Shown here: positions 32,387 through 44,392 of the stretch, one piece after another
Layout of the letters: each line of letters begins with the position of its first letter
Numbering within the stretch: position 1 is the first letter of the stretch
DNA from: Helicoverpa zea
Taxonomy: Eukaryota; Arthropoda; Insecta; Lepidoptera; Noctuidae
Reading direction: 5' to 3'
Length of the DNA stretch: 64,000 nucleotides
Assembly (NCBI RefSeq): GCF_022581195.2
Contig: NC_061460.1
Span: forward strand, 11,381,501-11,445,500
The notes under the pieces: model-generated
Told to the model about the DNA's origin: nothing
The model's database searches: none
What the model saw: the letters and a program-made list of their open reading frames with translations, nothing else
Made by a program: the position numbers and the translations under genes

Positions 32387-32671
32387 TCACTAAAAAAAGA
32401 AGAACGTTATGAGTTACAGATAACGAGTTCAGCATCGGATCTCAACACTCGCGTTAAACCAAACTTTGCGATTCGAATGTCAAACTTTTATATCAAATTG
32501 AATAATTAGTTAAAACCACGTTATTTTACACACCTTTTGAAGTTATTTGCGAGAAATTAACCACAAATCTTTAATAAAATAGGATCAGAGTATCAACAAC
32601 AAAGATCATATGCTCAAGATGGCGCCGAAGGGAATGGCGGGTGAAACTGACGCCAATGTTTCCAGTACCTG

Positions 32672-32776
32672 ATTGGAGGACTACAATGATGTTTGACGCC
32701 TATGATTGGTCGAAAATGTGGGCCCTGCTATTGGTGGACAAAATCAGAACTTCAAATGTGAATACTTGTGATTGGC
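32672..32776 (-). promoter_or_regulatory. Cluster of four CCAAT boxes upstream of H3.3
   Basis: ATTGG on the plus strand (CCAAT in the direction of H3.3) occurs at 32672, 32705, 32730 and 32771. An AAGATGGCG motif (YY1-like) lies at about 32617. The spacing of 25-41 bp is typical of NF-Y-driven, TATA-less promoters. Confidence 0.5.
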
Positions 32777-32799
32777 TGTCGCTTTGGATAGTGTAGCCA

Positions 32800-34124
32800 T
32801 TAATTACATTAAATTGCAAAAATAAAAACTACTAACGCCGTTGCGAAATGTTGCTATAGTAAGGAAAAAGTGAATTTGCTTTTATGTGGTACTAGAAGTT
32901 CTAAAATGCAAAAGCAATGTCCACTGAGAGTTTTGATCTCAGTTTTGATGTATTACTTACTGTGGCTTTATGTTACATAACGTAACTTATTTATTACAGT
33001 TTATTTTATGTACAGCATTTAGTTTTAGGGCCGTGAGGAAAATAAAGTTTTGTTTAAATGGGTCACTTTTTTTTACATTTGCAGTAATCAAAAAATAGGT
33101 ATGAGAAAAACGTTATCAAAGGATAATTTTAATAGTTTATTTCGTATAAGTTAGGCAAATCAGGCCCAGGGCCCTGTTGGGCCTCTGCTTACAATTCTAA
33201 GAGTGTGTTCTTCTGCAAGACCATCTTCGTAGCATCCGTGTGGCGTAGTAATTTTTTTACTCGTCTTCTCTCTTTCCTTGTTAGGCCCAAATTCTGTTGT
33301 CAAATCTTTACAAACATGGAGAGATCACGCAAGTTTTCATCTCTTGCTAGAAGAATTTCGAGGTGGATGGGGGCAAACAATTGCGCTCACCAACACCTGA
33401 TTATGGGCCAACCCCCAGCTTTGGAAGCTTTTGTCCAGCTGTGGACGGCTTAGGATGCAACGACGAAAATAATTTCTATTAAAAGTGGCTAACATCAATA
33501 GTAGCTTAACTGGAACACTTTATAATTACCAAGTCGTGAAAATAATATTTTTCTTTATTTTTGATTCTAAGGTTTCATTCGATTTTTTCATGAATTTTGG
33601 GATTAGACCTTGGAAATTCAGAGAGAAAGTAGGGAAAAATTATGGACCCTTATAAAATTCCAATGTATTAGGAAGCGTCTAAACTAGTATCTTTACTTAA
33701 CTGGCGATAATTATCTTAACTTTTTCTTTTGTTATCATTAATTTTTGGATTCCTCCATTGTTATTGTTGATGTAGAAATGTGTCCCATTTTTTGTCTCTA
33801 TCTCTCTACAGCCAACATTCGCTGAACAGAGCGAGTCGAGTAGAAAACATACAATTTGACAGTGCTGTCAATTGATTGCGCTTTATTTTTTCGGTGCCGA
33901 AATTAAGTTCGACAATAAGATAACGCAGTTTTAAGTTCAAGGCCATTTAAAATTAAATTGTTTGGTGATTTCATTATTATTTTGATAGTATTAGAATCGA
34001 ATAGACGTTTATTTGTGTTTTTCCCTTTCTAAAATGTTATGTATCACGTGATCGTATATTGAATTTTAATTGGTCGTCGGTGAGCGTGCCCTGCGCGACG
34101 CGAGAGGCGCAATAATTTTCCAAA
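32800..34124. other. Intergenic, H3.3 to unkempt
   Basis: No gene recognised. The short open frame at 33205-33453 has no identifiable domain. The right end should contain the unkempt promoter and 5' UTR. Confidence 0.4.
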
Positions 34125-37100
34125 ATGCCGTCGGAATCTAAACCTTTGTTAGCAGCTCAAACAGAAAAACCGAACCATTACAAGTAATTACTTGCTTTTT
34201 AATCGTGTTATTTGTGATGTGAAAGTGTTTCAAGTGAGGTTCAATATAGTGTATTAGCTCTGAGTCTACGATTTTATGTTCCAGATATCTAAAGGAGTTT
34301 CGAGTAGAGCAGTGTCCGTCTTTCTTACAACACAAATGTACACAACATAGGCCTTTTACTTGTTTTCATTGGCATTTTAATAACCAAAGACGACGAAGGC
34401 CTGTCCGCAAAAGAGATGGGACTTTCAACTATAGCGCAGATAACTACTGTACAAAATATAACGAGACATCAGGCATTTGTGAAGATGGGGACGAGTGAGT
34501 GTCGTTGCTTTGTTTTGTTACATATTTACTTTATTTACTCATATACTTTACTCCAAGCAAAAGAATAACCTTTTGGGTGTCCATATGTTAGTGAAATTCG
34601 TCACAATAATATGTAATACCAATTGGTTTCCATATTTGTTTACTGCTATCTCAAGTATAATCCAACCAAATGTTGAGTGTACAAACGACGCCGTATGTTA
34701 GTACTGGTTTGAAACATTTCCATGGCATTTTTATTTGGCTGGGTAATATTGATGTGGCCCATTGTTCAGATTTGTTTTGATCCATGAATATGTATTTATT
34801 GAATATTATTATTTCGTGACTACCAAAATTAATTAGTTTTCAATGTGAGTATAGTACTCAACTTAATACAAAAGCTCAGAAAGTTACACAACACTTAATT
34901 GGCTGGTTGGACAAGTTGGACTGAAGAACGAATACTGACTGACATTATTGGAAAGACGTTTGTGTTGGAAGTAAAGTTTTATTTGCTTTTTTACTCTGAT
35001 ATGCAACCAAGTTCCACTCGTACTAACCAAAACGCCAGCAATAGAAAATGTATTAATATGTTGGTTGCCTGATTAACTCGGCTTGGGAAGTCAGAAAGGC
35101 AGTTGCTCCATGAAAAATACTGCTACTCAGCTCCATCCAGTTAGACTAGCCAACCCCAATATAGTTTGGTAAAGGCTTAGCAGATGATGATGAATATTTT
35201 GTTTTGGAAGATTGTAAGTTCTTATAAGTGCATGTTCAAACAAGACTAAATGAATATTATCTATTACTCAGAAATTCTTGATTACACAATGACATATAAA
35301 CACTGATAACTTACAGAATATTAAATAGGGAAAAACCAGCAAACAGACAAACAAATTAATAATGTTTGTACAGATATTTCTGGGTTCTACTTATTTAAAG
35401 CAAAGTCAAACTAAGTTTACTGCTACTACTACTACTGAAATTCTAGGAATTTACTATTTAATTTTGTAGTTTTCTACTAAGAATAGGAAAAAATATTTTG
35501 ATTGGATAAAAAATCTAATTGTGTAACGATAAGGATTCACAAAATTAGTGGTTAAAAATTCTTGAATTATATCACTAGATTTTTTCCTTTCTGGCACATG
35601 AGAACTGACTCATTGGAATCCAATAAAAACTAATTGTTCCTTCCTATCCGTCAGTTGCACAATGCTCCATTAAAGTTAAAACTTGTTTAAATCTATTGCT
35701 GACTCTTGCTTTGTCAACAAGATAAAAGGTGTCAGCAATAGATTTAAAGAAGCCTTAACTTTAATGGAGCTTCGTGCAACTGACGGTATGACACAGATGT
35801 CCTGCTGGTGCAAAAATAATTTGATTACAGAAGATCTTGTCCTTCCATGCTTCGGAAGGCACGATAAATTGGTGGTCTAGCTGTCATTGAGACATCTGTG
35901 ACAGTCATTCGGGTAGTCAGTCCCTCCTTATAAAACACCGGTACTGAGCTGGTACTAAGTCCAGATAAACTGGGATCCTACCTACATAGTTTGGAAAAGA
36001 AAAACTTCTTGACTTTGTTATCATATAAGTAATGGGAAGTTTCCCCCCAGATGTCCGTACCTGCACCGCACGGCGGGCGACACGGAGCGGCGCTACCACC
36101 TGCGCTACTACAAGACGTGCATGTGCGTGCACGACACGGACGCGCGCGGGCTGTGCACCAAGAACGGCGCGCACTGCGCCTTCGCGCACGGCGCGCCCGA
36201 CCTGCGCCCGCCCGTGCTCGACGTGCGCGAGCTGCAGGCGCTCGACAACCCCGACGCCGCCGACGCCGACGCCGCCGCGCCCAACGCCTTAGATAGAGAA
36301 AGAAATCTACAGAATGAAGACCCTAAGTGGCAAGGTATACTTACTTATTTGTGCTGTGGTTTTGTATTTTCTGTACATTATCTAACAAAAATGTTTTTGC
36401 TTTCAGATACAAATTATGTACTATCATCATATAAAACGGAGCCGTGTAAAAGACCACCTAGGTTATGTAGACAAGGATATGCATGTCCCCAATATCACAA
36501 TAGTAAAGTGAGTATCATAAGCCAAACTTGGAATTGAAATTAAATGAATTCATAAAGAATTAGGTTTTTAATCATGACTTCTTTGTTACAGGATAAACGT
36601 AGATCACCGCGTAAATATAAGTATCGTAGTACCCCGTGCCCTAACGTGAAACACGGCGAGGAGTGGGGGGAGCCTAGTAATTGTGAAGCGGGCGACGGGT
36701 GCGGCTACTGTCATACACGCACAGAGCAGCAGTTCCACCCCGAGATCTACAAGTCCACCAAGTGCAATGACGTGCAGCAGGCCGGCTACTGCCCGCGCGG
36801 CCTCTTCTGTGCCTTCGCGCACGTCGAGCGTGAGTACTTACTAATAACAGAAGCAATATTTGCTGCTTTCGGAAAGCGTCACCTTTATTAGTAGTGTTTA
36901 GAATATCGTTTCACATTGATTTTGATTTGTGTAGCTGAGGAGCTGGGAGCGCGCGAACTAGCGGGCGCGCTGGACTGCGGCACCAGCCTCGCCGACCTGC
37001 TGTCCTCCGCGCTGCCGCCCGACAAGAAGCCCGAGCGAGCCGCGTCCCCCGCGCCGCACGCGCTGGCGCCGCTCAGCAACGGCTCCGGCGACGGCTCCGA

Positions 37101-37980
37101 GTGCGCCTCCACGTCGTCCGGCGGCTCCGCGCCCCGCGCCGCAGCGCCGGACCTCAAGCCCGCGCCCGCCTGGCCCGCGCGCGCCACCTTCGACGCCGCC
37201 GTGCTGCACGACGTGGTGGGCAACGCGCTCGACGACCTGCACCTCGACGACCCGCTCAACCTGGTGGCCGCGCTCGACCGCGACCTGGCCGACGGCGACG
37301 GCCTGCTGTCCGGCTCCGCGCCCGTCAACATCCCGCAGCGACCCACCTTGCGCGGCTTCAGCCCGCCCGCCGCCGGCTCGCCTCTGCCGCCCTTCCTGCG
37401 CTACGCTAACGACGCCGAGCGCCTGTTCAACTCGCACGCCATCAAGGCGGGCAGCTTCGGCGGCGGCGGCGGCGGCCCGTTCGAGTTCGCGGCGGCGTCG
37501 CCGTCGGGCCCGGCGGAGCTGTCGCGGCTGCGCGAGGAGGTGGTGGCGTCGCGCGCGGCGGTGGCGCGGTGGGACGAGCGCATCGCGCAGGCGCGCTCGG
37601 CGTGCGAGGCGTGGAAGCGCGAGGCGGACGAGGCGGCGCGCGCGGCGGCGCTGGCCGAGCGCCAGCGCGACGAGGCGCGGCAGCACGCGCTGTCGCTGCG
37701 GCGCGAGCTGGACGCGGCGCGGGCGGCCCTGGCGCCGCGCCGCGACCTGCGCGGGCTGCCGCTCACGGCGCTCAAGGCGCTGCAGGCGCAGGCGCGGCTG
37801 GAGCTGGAGGACATCGAGAAGGTGCTGTACCTGGAGACGGCCACCAAGTGCATGGTGTGCGAGGAGCAGCCGCGCAGCGTCACGCTGGCGCCGTGCAACC
37901 ACTACGTGCTGTGCGACGCCTGCGCCGCCACCACCGCCGAGTGCCCCTACTGTCAGACGCCTGTGCAGCATCATCAGTAG
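34125..37980 (+). CDS. unk: Unkempt: CCCH zinc-finger and RING RNA-binding protein, six exons
   Basis: Exons 34125-34183, 34285-34494, 36051-36334, 36407-36507, 36592-36829 and 36935-37980 join in phase, giving 645 residues. It contains a series of CCCH zinc fingers, for example CPSFLQHKC..C..H, the YKTCMCVH region, YKTEPCKRPPRLCRQGYACP, TPCPNVKHGEEWGEPSNC and YKSTKCNDVQQAGYCPRGLF. A linker and a coiled-coil (about RLREEVVASRAAVARWDERI onward) follow. A C-terminal RING ends the protein (CMVCEEQPRSVTLAPCNHYV, then CDAC and CPYC). Unkempt binds UAG-rich mRNA sites, represses translation and controls neuronal and epithelial timing downstream of TOR. Exons 3 and 6 are far more GC-rich than the flanking introns. 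A hairpin and SINE pieces lie in intron 2. Confidence 0.95.
35060..35190 (+). repeat. SINE 3' fragment in unkempt intron 2
   Basis: AGTCAGAAAGGCAGTTGCTC, AGCCAACCCCAATATAGTTT and GGTAAAGGCTTAGCAGATGA match the tail portion of the SINE family at 22748-23120, here on the plus strand and truncated. Confidence 0.55.
35648..35786. repeat. 139-bp intronic hairpin
   Basis: Arms CCGTCAGTTGCACAATGCTC and the reverse complement ending in GAGCTTCGTGCAACTGACGG pair over about 55 bp with a few mismatches, around a loop of about 28 bp. It lies in unkempt intron 2. A small foldback element is most likely; a hairpin RNA precursor is possible. Confidence 0.7.
35787..35935 (+). repeat. Interspersed repeat fragment next to the hairpin
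   Basis: TCCTTCCATGCTTCGGAAGG followed by CACGATAAATTGGTGGTC and a GTCATTCGGGTAGTCAG end is a motif series I recognise from lepidopteran SINE-like repeats. Confidence 0.45.
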
Positions 37981-40900
37981 CCGCAGCCTCTCTACCGACA
38001 TCTTTCTGATTGAGGTTGCACTATCTATTTAGAAATCATCTTGAGGCCTAGGCTACTAGGTAATCTTCTAAATGGCGACGCTGAACTATCACGTCGGGTC
38101 AGTCCGAGAAACTAAATCCTTATTCACCAATTGATATACTATTAATCAAACTACGACTAAAGTTGAATATCTTCATTGTTGACTTATCATGTTCACCTGC
38201 TCACCAAAGTTGCAGATAATTATATTATGGAGAAATATACTACCTTCGTTGGTATATATTATTATCAGATTGATTGATATTTATAACTGACATATATACT
38301 AGAACATAATGTTATGGATATAATGCTTTTGATGTTAACATTTTTGTTTATTAGCCTCTCGTGTTAGTGGACTGTTGCTTTTACTCGTACAGATACAACA
38401 AAATATATATTATAGGTATTTATGAGGTTTTATCTTGAAAATTAACCTTTGTGGTTATGCTTTCACCAATTATCGTAGATGTTAAGAAAATTTTGTATCG
38501 ATTTGGATATTCTCATTGTGACTCAATTTATATGTAAGTTATATATTATATATTGATATTGATGGAAGCACGGCCATGAATATATTAGTGATTATAAGTA
38601 TCGGAGAATATTAAAGTGTAGTATTTAGTTTTATACAGATATCTACAAATCATTTTACATATTCAGATTAGAATAATTATAATGGTGTACTGACAGTGTA
38701 ACACGGCTATTGAGTGTGGCTTGTATCGGCTTGCTCGTGATTATCGCATTACATCATTTTCACTAATAACTAGCTATCTAAGGACCAAATTTTTCTATTA
38801 AAATATTGAAATTACGAATAGTAGTTGAGTAGGCGCGTGAGTGCCCTCTATAGATCGAACGACTCTAACTGCTTTACATATTTGCCTAGATGCCCCACGT
38901 TTGAGAAGCCGTATATATTTTTGTAGACACTAAATTTAGCGCTTCACTAAAGAGATTTTCATGATCATCTCTAAAAGAAGTACTGAATAATTCATAATCG
39001 ATTTCTATCAAGCGTGTTTTCCGCTTTTTGCGATTAAAAGAATCTTATATAGTTATAAACTTTTGTTGTACTCGCGACCTCTAGCGGCGGCGTGAACGAA
39101 TGAACTTTCTCGACGGACAAATGATTGTGTTTGTAGAAGGTCTATCTAATACAAGACAAGATAATGCTATAATTAGAGTAGTAGAAGTACATTTATGGTA
39201 TTATAAGTTGTACTAAATCTATTGATAATGTGACAAGACAAGAATGTTTCAACGACATATTCTATATCGTGTCTGTATTGGATGTAAGCGACTGAAGTTA
39301 GTAGCAGTCTAGTGCGCGCTAGACTGACGAGATAGGGTATTGAAGAATGTAAGGTAAAGTATAAGCTGTCGGTAGATGTATGTAGTTTTATTGTTAAATA
39401 ATGTCATGACACTAATCTGCCGCCGCTAGAGTTCGCCCGTAAAAGTAGATTTATTATACAAACGTAGCGCATTTTATGTTAACATTCCCAAATAATCACT
39501 AGATATTATATTTATATTAAAGTATCCCTATCATTATCTTTCTCAGTATAGAGGAGTAACTGAATTATTGCAGGATATACCCAAATTTTTAACTTATTTC
39601 CTTTTTACAATTTCGTTTCATTCAAATAGTATCAGGATTTTAATAAACTTGAGCACATTTAAAGCATTTATTTATCTTTTTACTAGACGTTACAAGTAAA
39701 TGGACGGATATTTCAATAAATAATTAAATAATGTCAATAAATAAAATTTTGTTATTCCGCCATGGGAAAATCATCAACTTCACGAAGATATACTCAGCCT
39801 AGTTGTTGCTTAATAAACGTTATTAATTCTTATGAGCATTTATTTTCCATTTTTGTTCTCGGTATCAAATCTTGGACAACTGGTCATCATACAAAAGGAA
39901 GTGAGTTGTGACTTTGTGATGAGATCTTTTATATTGTTCAACTTATTCTTGTTCCATGGCGGGAGAACTACTGAGCATTTCCATGAGATTATGTTATTTT
40001 GTCTATCAATAATACAGTTGTAAGAGTATTTTCATTCGGGTTTCTTGTATTCTTTCAACTATGGGCTCACTAGATGGGTAGATTTGCGTTTAACCTCAGA
40101 TTTTAGGAAGCGTATTTCAATCTATGACTATTTATTGAGACTTGAAGCAATAAATAAAATTAACCGCGGTTAGACGCAGGTCGACTAAGGTATTTAAAAA
40201 TAATAAGAAAAATCATAGAAACACAAGCGAAAATATTTCTTAGAAAAGTTTTAAAATTGAATCGTTTCATCTCCAAGTTTTACCTTCGAGACTTTAATAC
40301 GAATTGTTATTAATACCACTACTGTTATTAATACGAGTTTCCTACGACACGTTTTAGAAATACTTATTTTTATTTATATTTTACTACATTGACCATCTGA
40401 TAGTCATGGACGCACGTGGCTGTGCCGACTATGGAGACAATTTTGTCATAATGATGTATTTCAAATAACATAATCAGCAAAGCTATGATTGTCTAAGTTC
40501 ATAACGCCGTAAAAACATCCAAAATGGATCATACATTTGTTAAAAGGACGAGAAACTTATATTTACCTATTTAGTTTTCTGTATGAATGAGACAATAATA
40601 ATAAATACGACGGGTCTCTTGATTTCGGCCGGCCATTACCCACGTGGCAATCAGAATTAAATATTTATACTATGAAACTTTAATGTTTTTTTTTTGTATG
40701 AATATAATATTGTAATAGTAATAACAAATTTAACTTAGATATATAACTTAGATTTAAGTAGTGTTTTCAAATTGTAATGGACATTGTTTTAAGTGTGTAG
40801 AAGCGTCTTGTATCGTAAACAGAAGCAATATGACCACAGCCGCCTTTTATAATATTCAGATATATACAATGTTACACGGCATGGAGTGCAACGGAGACGC

Positions 40901-42644
40901 ATGTACCCTTCAAGTGTGCACACAACGCAAGTGACTGACTAGTAGTAGAGCTGATTGATGTATGTAGTTAAATACTATCCTTTAAAACTTATCAGTGTGT
41001 CTTTCCCATTACCACTCATTTGTTAGTTATTATAGCGTTGCTTGGCTTTCAAACTTATAGTATTTTTATCTTAAATAGCTACCCCCCAAATCCAAGATGG
41101 CTTAACATGGCGTCTCCGTTGCGGTCCGCAGCCCTTATACAATTATGTCGACACGGCACATTTTGTGTACTCAAATTAAATAAGATCTTACTGAATTAGG
41201 CTTTGAATCTTGTTTGATTAGGTTAGTAGACATCGGGAATAATCGTTGCGTCAGTATTTTTAATGAAGTCATATTTGATCTAAATCAATTTTATTACACG
41301 ATTCCATATTGTAGGTAAGTAGTGTTTTGAAAATCATATCTTTTTGAATAATAGACATAACAGTTATATTTTTTCCTCCTAATAGTGGAAAGTAAAGAGT
41401 GAATACTATAATACATATGTTTACTCAACTTAGAATCGTCATTTTCTATTTTTTTAAATATGAATAATCAGATCAGAAAGTTGTCTATTGAATATTTATG
41501 ATAAAACAATATTGATGTACACGATTCTCAGTGCTCATGTGGGAACTAGATAATATGTCTATGAAAGGTGTGTCTCTATCGGAAATGTAATTTATTTGAT
41601 GTGTCGAGTTCAAAGTACTTGTGAAATGTGATTTTTGGAAATGCTTGTCTAAATATTTTTCAATGGTAGAGTAAGAGTTGGTCACAAGGTATCGTGATCT
41701 TGTCTGAAACATATGGAAGTAGTGGCGTGAAACAAAATGTCCTGTGTGGCCATAGCGTATTATAGTCTAGCTTGCTAATCATTTGAGATTTAGATGTGTA
41801 TTAGAGTCGATATTTATTTTTATATAGAAATCTTTATCACATGGAGAGTGTAATTTTGTTGATAAAATTTTGTAGTTGCTATAGATATCGCGTGGATCCT
41901 ATCTGTACCTTGAGTGTTTACTGTAGAGGAGTGTGTCGTGCAGACGCTGGTGAGAGCTCCGCCGAGTGCAATGCGTCGCTCGCGGTACCGACGAGATCAG
42001 ACCGATGACCGGCGGGCGTGGTGTGGTTATTGTTTATGTACCTTTGTTTTATCCTCGTTTTAAGCAATTATTTTATCAACATTTATAAACAATATTATAC
42101 CTACAGTTTGCATTTTGTTTTAGTTTGTTTAAGGACCAATGTAGTTAAAAGGCTTTGAAAGTTTTTTGCATGTGCATAATAACAGCATTCGACTATTTTA
42201 CTTAATATATATTTACATATTTTTAATTTTATTTAATTTTTAGGTAGGTAGGTCCAACAAATTCTTTCAAATTTTTATTGTTAAATTTAGAAATAGAACG
42301 TAGTAGATAACCAATTGAGACACGTTCACACTCACATACTGGAGATCAAATTGTTTTTATTTTTTTATTTATTACAAAAATATGCATTATAGCTTCTAAT
42401 ATCATAGTAGATATTTTTTAACAAAGTAATTTTCAAATCCATGTGATACAAATTAATGTGTAACAGAGATGTGAAGATTATGAATATTACTAGATAGGTA
42501 GGTTTAATAAATTTAAAATTCCATTCAATAGCATATGCGTTTTATTTATTAGAACACCACCACCCTATTCCAAAATATCCTCTTTCATCTTCATTTTACA
42601 GCGATTAGATCAGCGCTGCTAGCTTCTTTTCAACATCTAGTAGT
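37981..42644. other. unkempt 3' UTR and intergenic DNA
   Basis: No coding frame. The left part is probably a long unkempt 3' UTR; AATAAA-type signals occur near 39710-39745 and 40150, but the true end cannot be set. A GC-rich patch at about 41930-42025 (GTCGTGCAGACGCTGGTGAG onward) stands out from the AT-rich surroundings and is not explained by any gene seen. Confidence 0.4.
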
Positions 42645-43130
42645 AATACCTAAAAATAAAAAAATCGGTAAAAAAACTTTTAAGTTAAACGGTTTTATCT
42701 TGTGTGCACTGAAAACTAGAAAAAAAAAAACTTACCTATAAACCTACGTAGGTGGTCCCGGTCATATTAGACTAAAATAAAAACGCGGGCCCATTACCGT
42801 ACCTACTGTAATACTTTCTTCTAGAGGTATATAGGTGTGGATTGCATCGACTTACTATAATCGTAACTGGAGATTTTGACAATCAATAATCAGCCGTAGC
42901 GGCTTCACCAGCGAACGCCGAGCTCACGATCTCCCAAAGTATAAAGATATGCTTTGCCATAGGTAGGATTTCAGAGAGCCCCACGTTTTTATTTTAGTCT
43001 AATATGACCGGGACCACCTACGTAGGTTTATAGGTAAGTAACAGTTTTGTTTTTCTAGTTTTCAGTGCACATAAGATAAAACCGTTTAACTTAAAAGTTT
43101 TTTTTACCGATTTTTTATTTTCTAGATTTT
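42645..43130. mobile_element. MITE with about 140-bp inverted ends
   Basis: Left arm 42645-42787 and right arm 42984-43128 are inverted copies carrying AAAACTTTTAAGTTAAACGG, TGCACTGAAAACTAG and CCTACGTAGGTGGTCCCGGT. The centre holds CGTAGCGGCTTCACCAGCGA. A second copy at 56340-56579 plus 59852-60015 lacks most of the left arm and is opened by a 3.3-kb insertion. Confidence 0.65.
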
Positions 43131-43538
43131 AGTATTTAACGAGAATGCCTACCGAATATTCCTCATTCTATATATGGGTCAGCAGCGGTGAGGGAGTGCC
43201 AGACTCTTACTGACTAAAAACCGTTGTGTTTCGTCGTAGGCCTTTTATGTACCAGGACCACGGTAACTCTTTCGAACAATCCCGCAGCCCAGGCAGGCCT
43301 TGGCGCTGCTGGGCCCCGCTGGGGTTGCTGACAGTATTCTACTTGAGTAGCCCTTTCATTTGATACCCATATTGAGGGGGTTGTGGAAAAAATAATATAA
43401 ATCCGCCATTTTGTACCGGCGGCCATATTTAATTTACAATGTTATTGATATTATTATATTGTATTGTCATCGGAATTAAAGGTGTGTACCAAACAATCAA
43501 TTTGACAACAGGAAGGTACTTAAATTTGAATTACTAAA

Positions 43539-44155
43539 GGAGATTGGGCAAGAATGTATGAAGTTCGGTCCAAATGTCCAGCACGAACGAGACCTATATA
43601 ATTAAATAGTCCACTTAATTTAGAGTAACTTACTAAGAAAGTAAAAAAAACAATGCCAAAAAAAAGTTATAGCCAAAAATGTATTCTTAATTTTCGGTAG
43701 TTTTTGTATGTTATCATTATTATTTTTTATTTTATTCCATTCTATTTCCGCACTTTATCTAAAACTAAGATGAGATATAAGAAAGACACATTTGCATATA
43801 AACAGCCCATATTTTTTTGCCCGATGTACGAATCACTAACCTATTGAGGCGCCAGAAGTGCTTGAATATACTCAGCGGTGCCTGGATCTAAGAAAGTTCG
43901 ATGTAACTGGTGGTATCTTCACTCTAATAATGAACAATTCTATTTTGTCAGAAGTTACAGAAAGTACGAAAATTGAACATCACGAAAAGTAATTGAAAAA
44001 ATCTATAAAATGTTTTATTTGATTTTGCTATAACTTTTTTCTGGCATTATATATTTTTTTACTCTCATAACAAAAAATATTCTATATTTAACGGGCTATC
44101 TAGCCATAGAGATTTCGTTCGTGGTGGACATTTGGACCGGAATCGCCCATTGTCC
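43539..44155. mobile_element. 617-bp inverted-repeat element in copy A only
   Basis: The ends read AGGAGATTGGGC and GCCCATTGTCCT. Behind them GGTCCAAATGTCCAGCACGA pairs with the reverse of TCGTTCGTGGTGGACATTTG. Copy B shows the joined site CTAAATTTGAC near 60420, so the element's extent is clear, but no target duplication is evident. Confidence 0.65.
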
Positions 44156-44254
44156 TTTGACCCAAGAATAAATAATAAAACAAACGGGGTGAGCTAAATA
44201 AAACCGTTTAATAATAATAAGTAAAGGTAACGGTTGTGTTATTAATCCATTTTT

Positions 44255-44392
44255 TTGTATACTATCCTACGTCCTTTCTCAAGTTCCAAACTATGTCTGT
44301 ACCAAATTTCACACAAATCGCTTCAGTAGTTTAGGCGTGAAGAAAAAACAGATAGGCAGAGTTACTTTCGCATTTATAATATTAGCTTGGAT
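44255..44392 (+). repeat. Lepidopteran SINE tail
   Basis: ACTATGTCTGTACCAAATTT, CAGTAGTTTAGGCGTGAAGA and CTTTCGCATTTATAATATTA follow the same order as the SINE at 13351. The equivalent in copy B is at about 60520-60657. Confidence 0.65.

Noticed and set aside
36958..38001. 347-residue minus-strand open frame
   Set aside because: Antisense shadow of the GC-rich last exon of unkempt; arginine/valine-rich low complexity without domain features.
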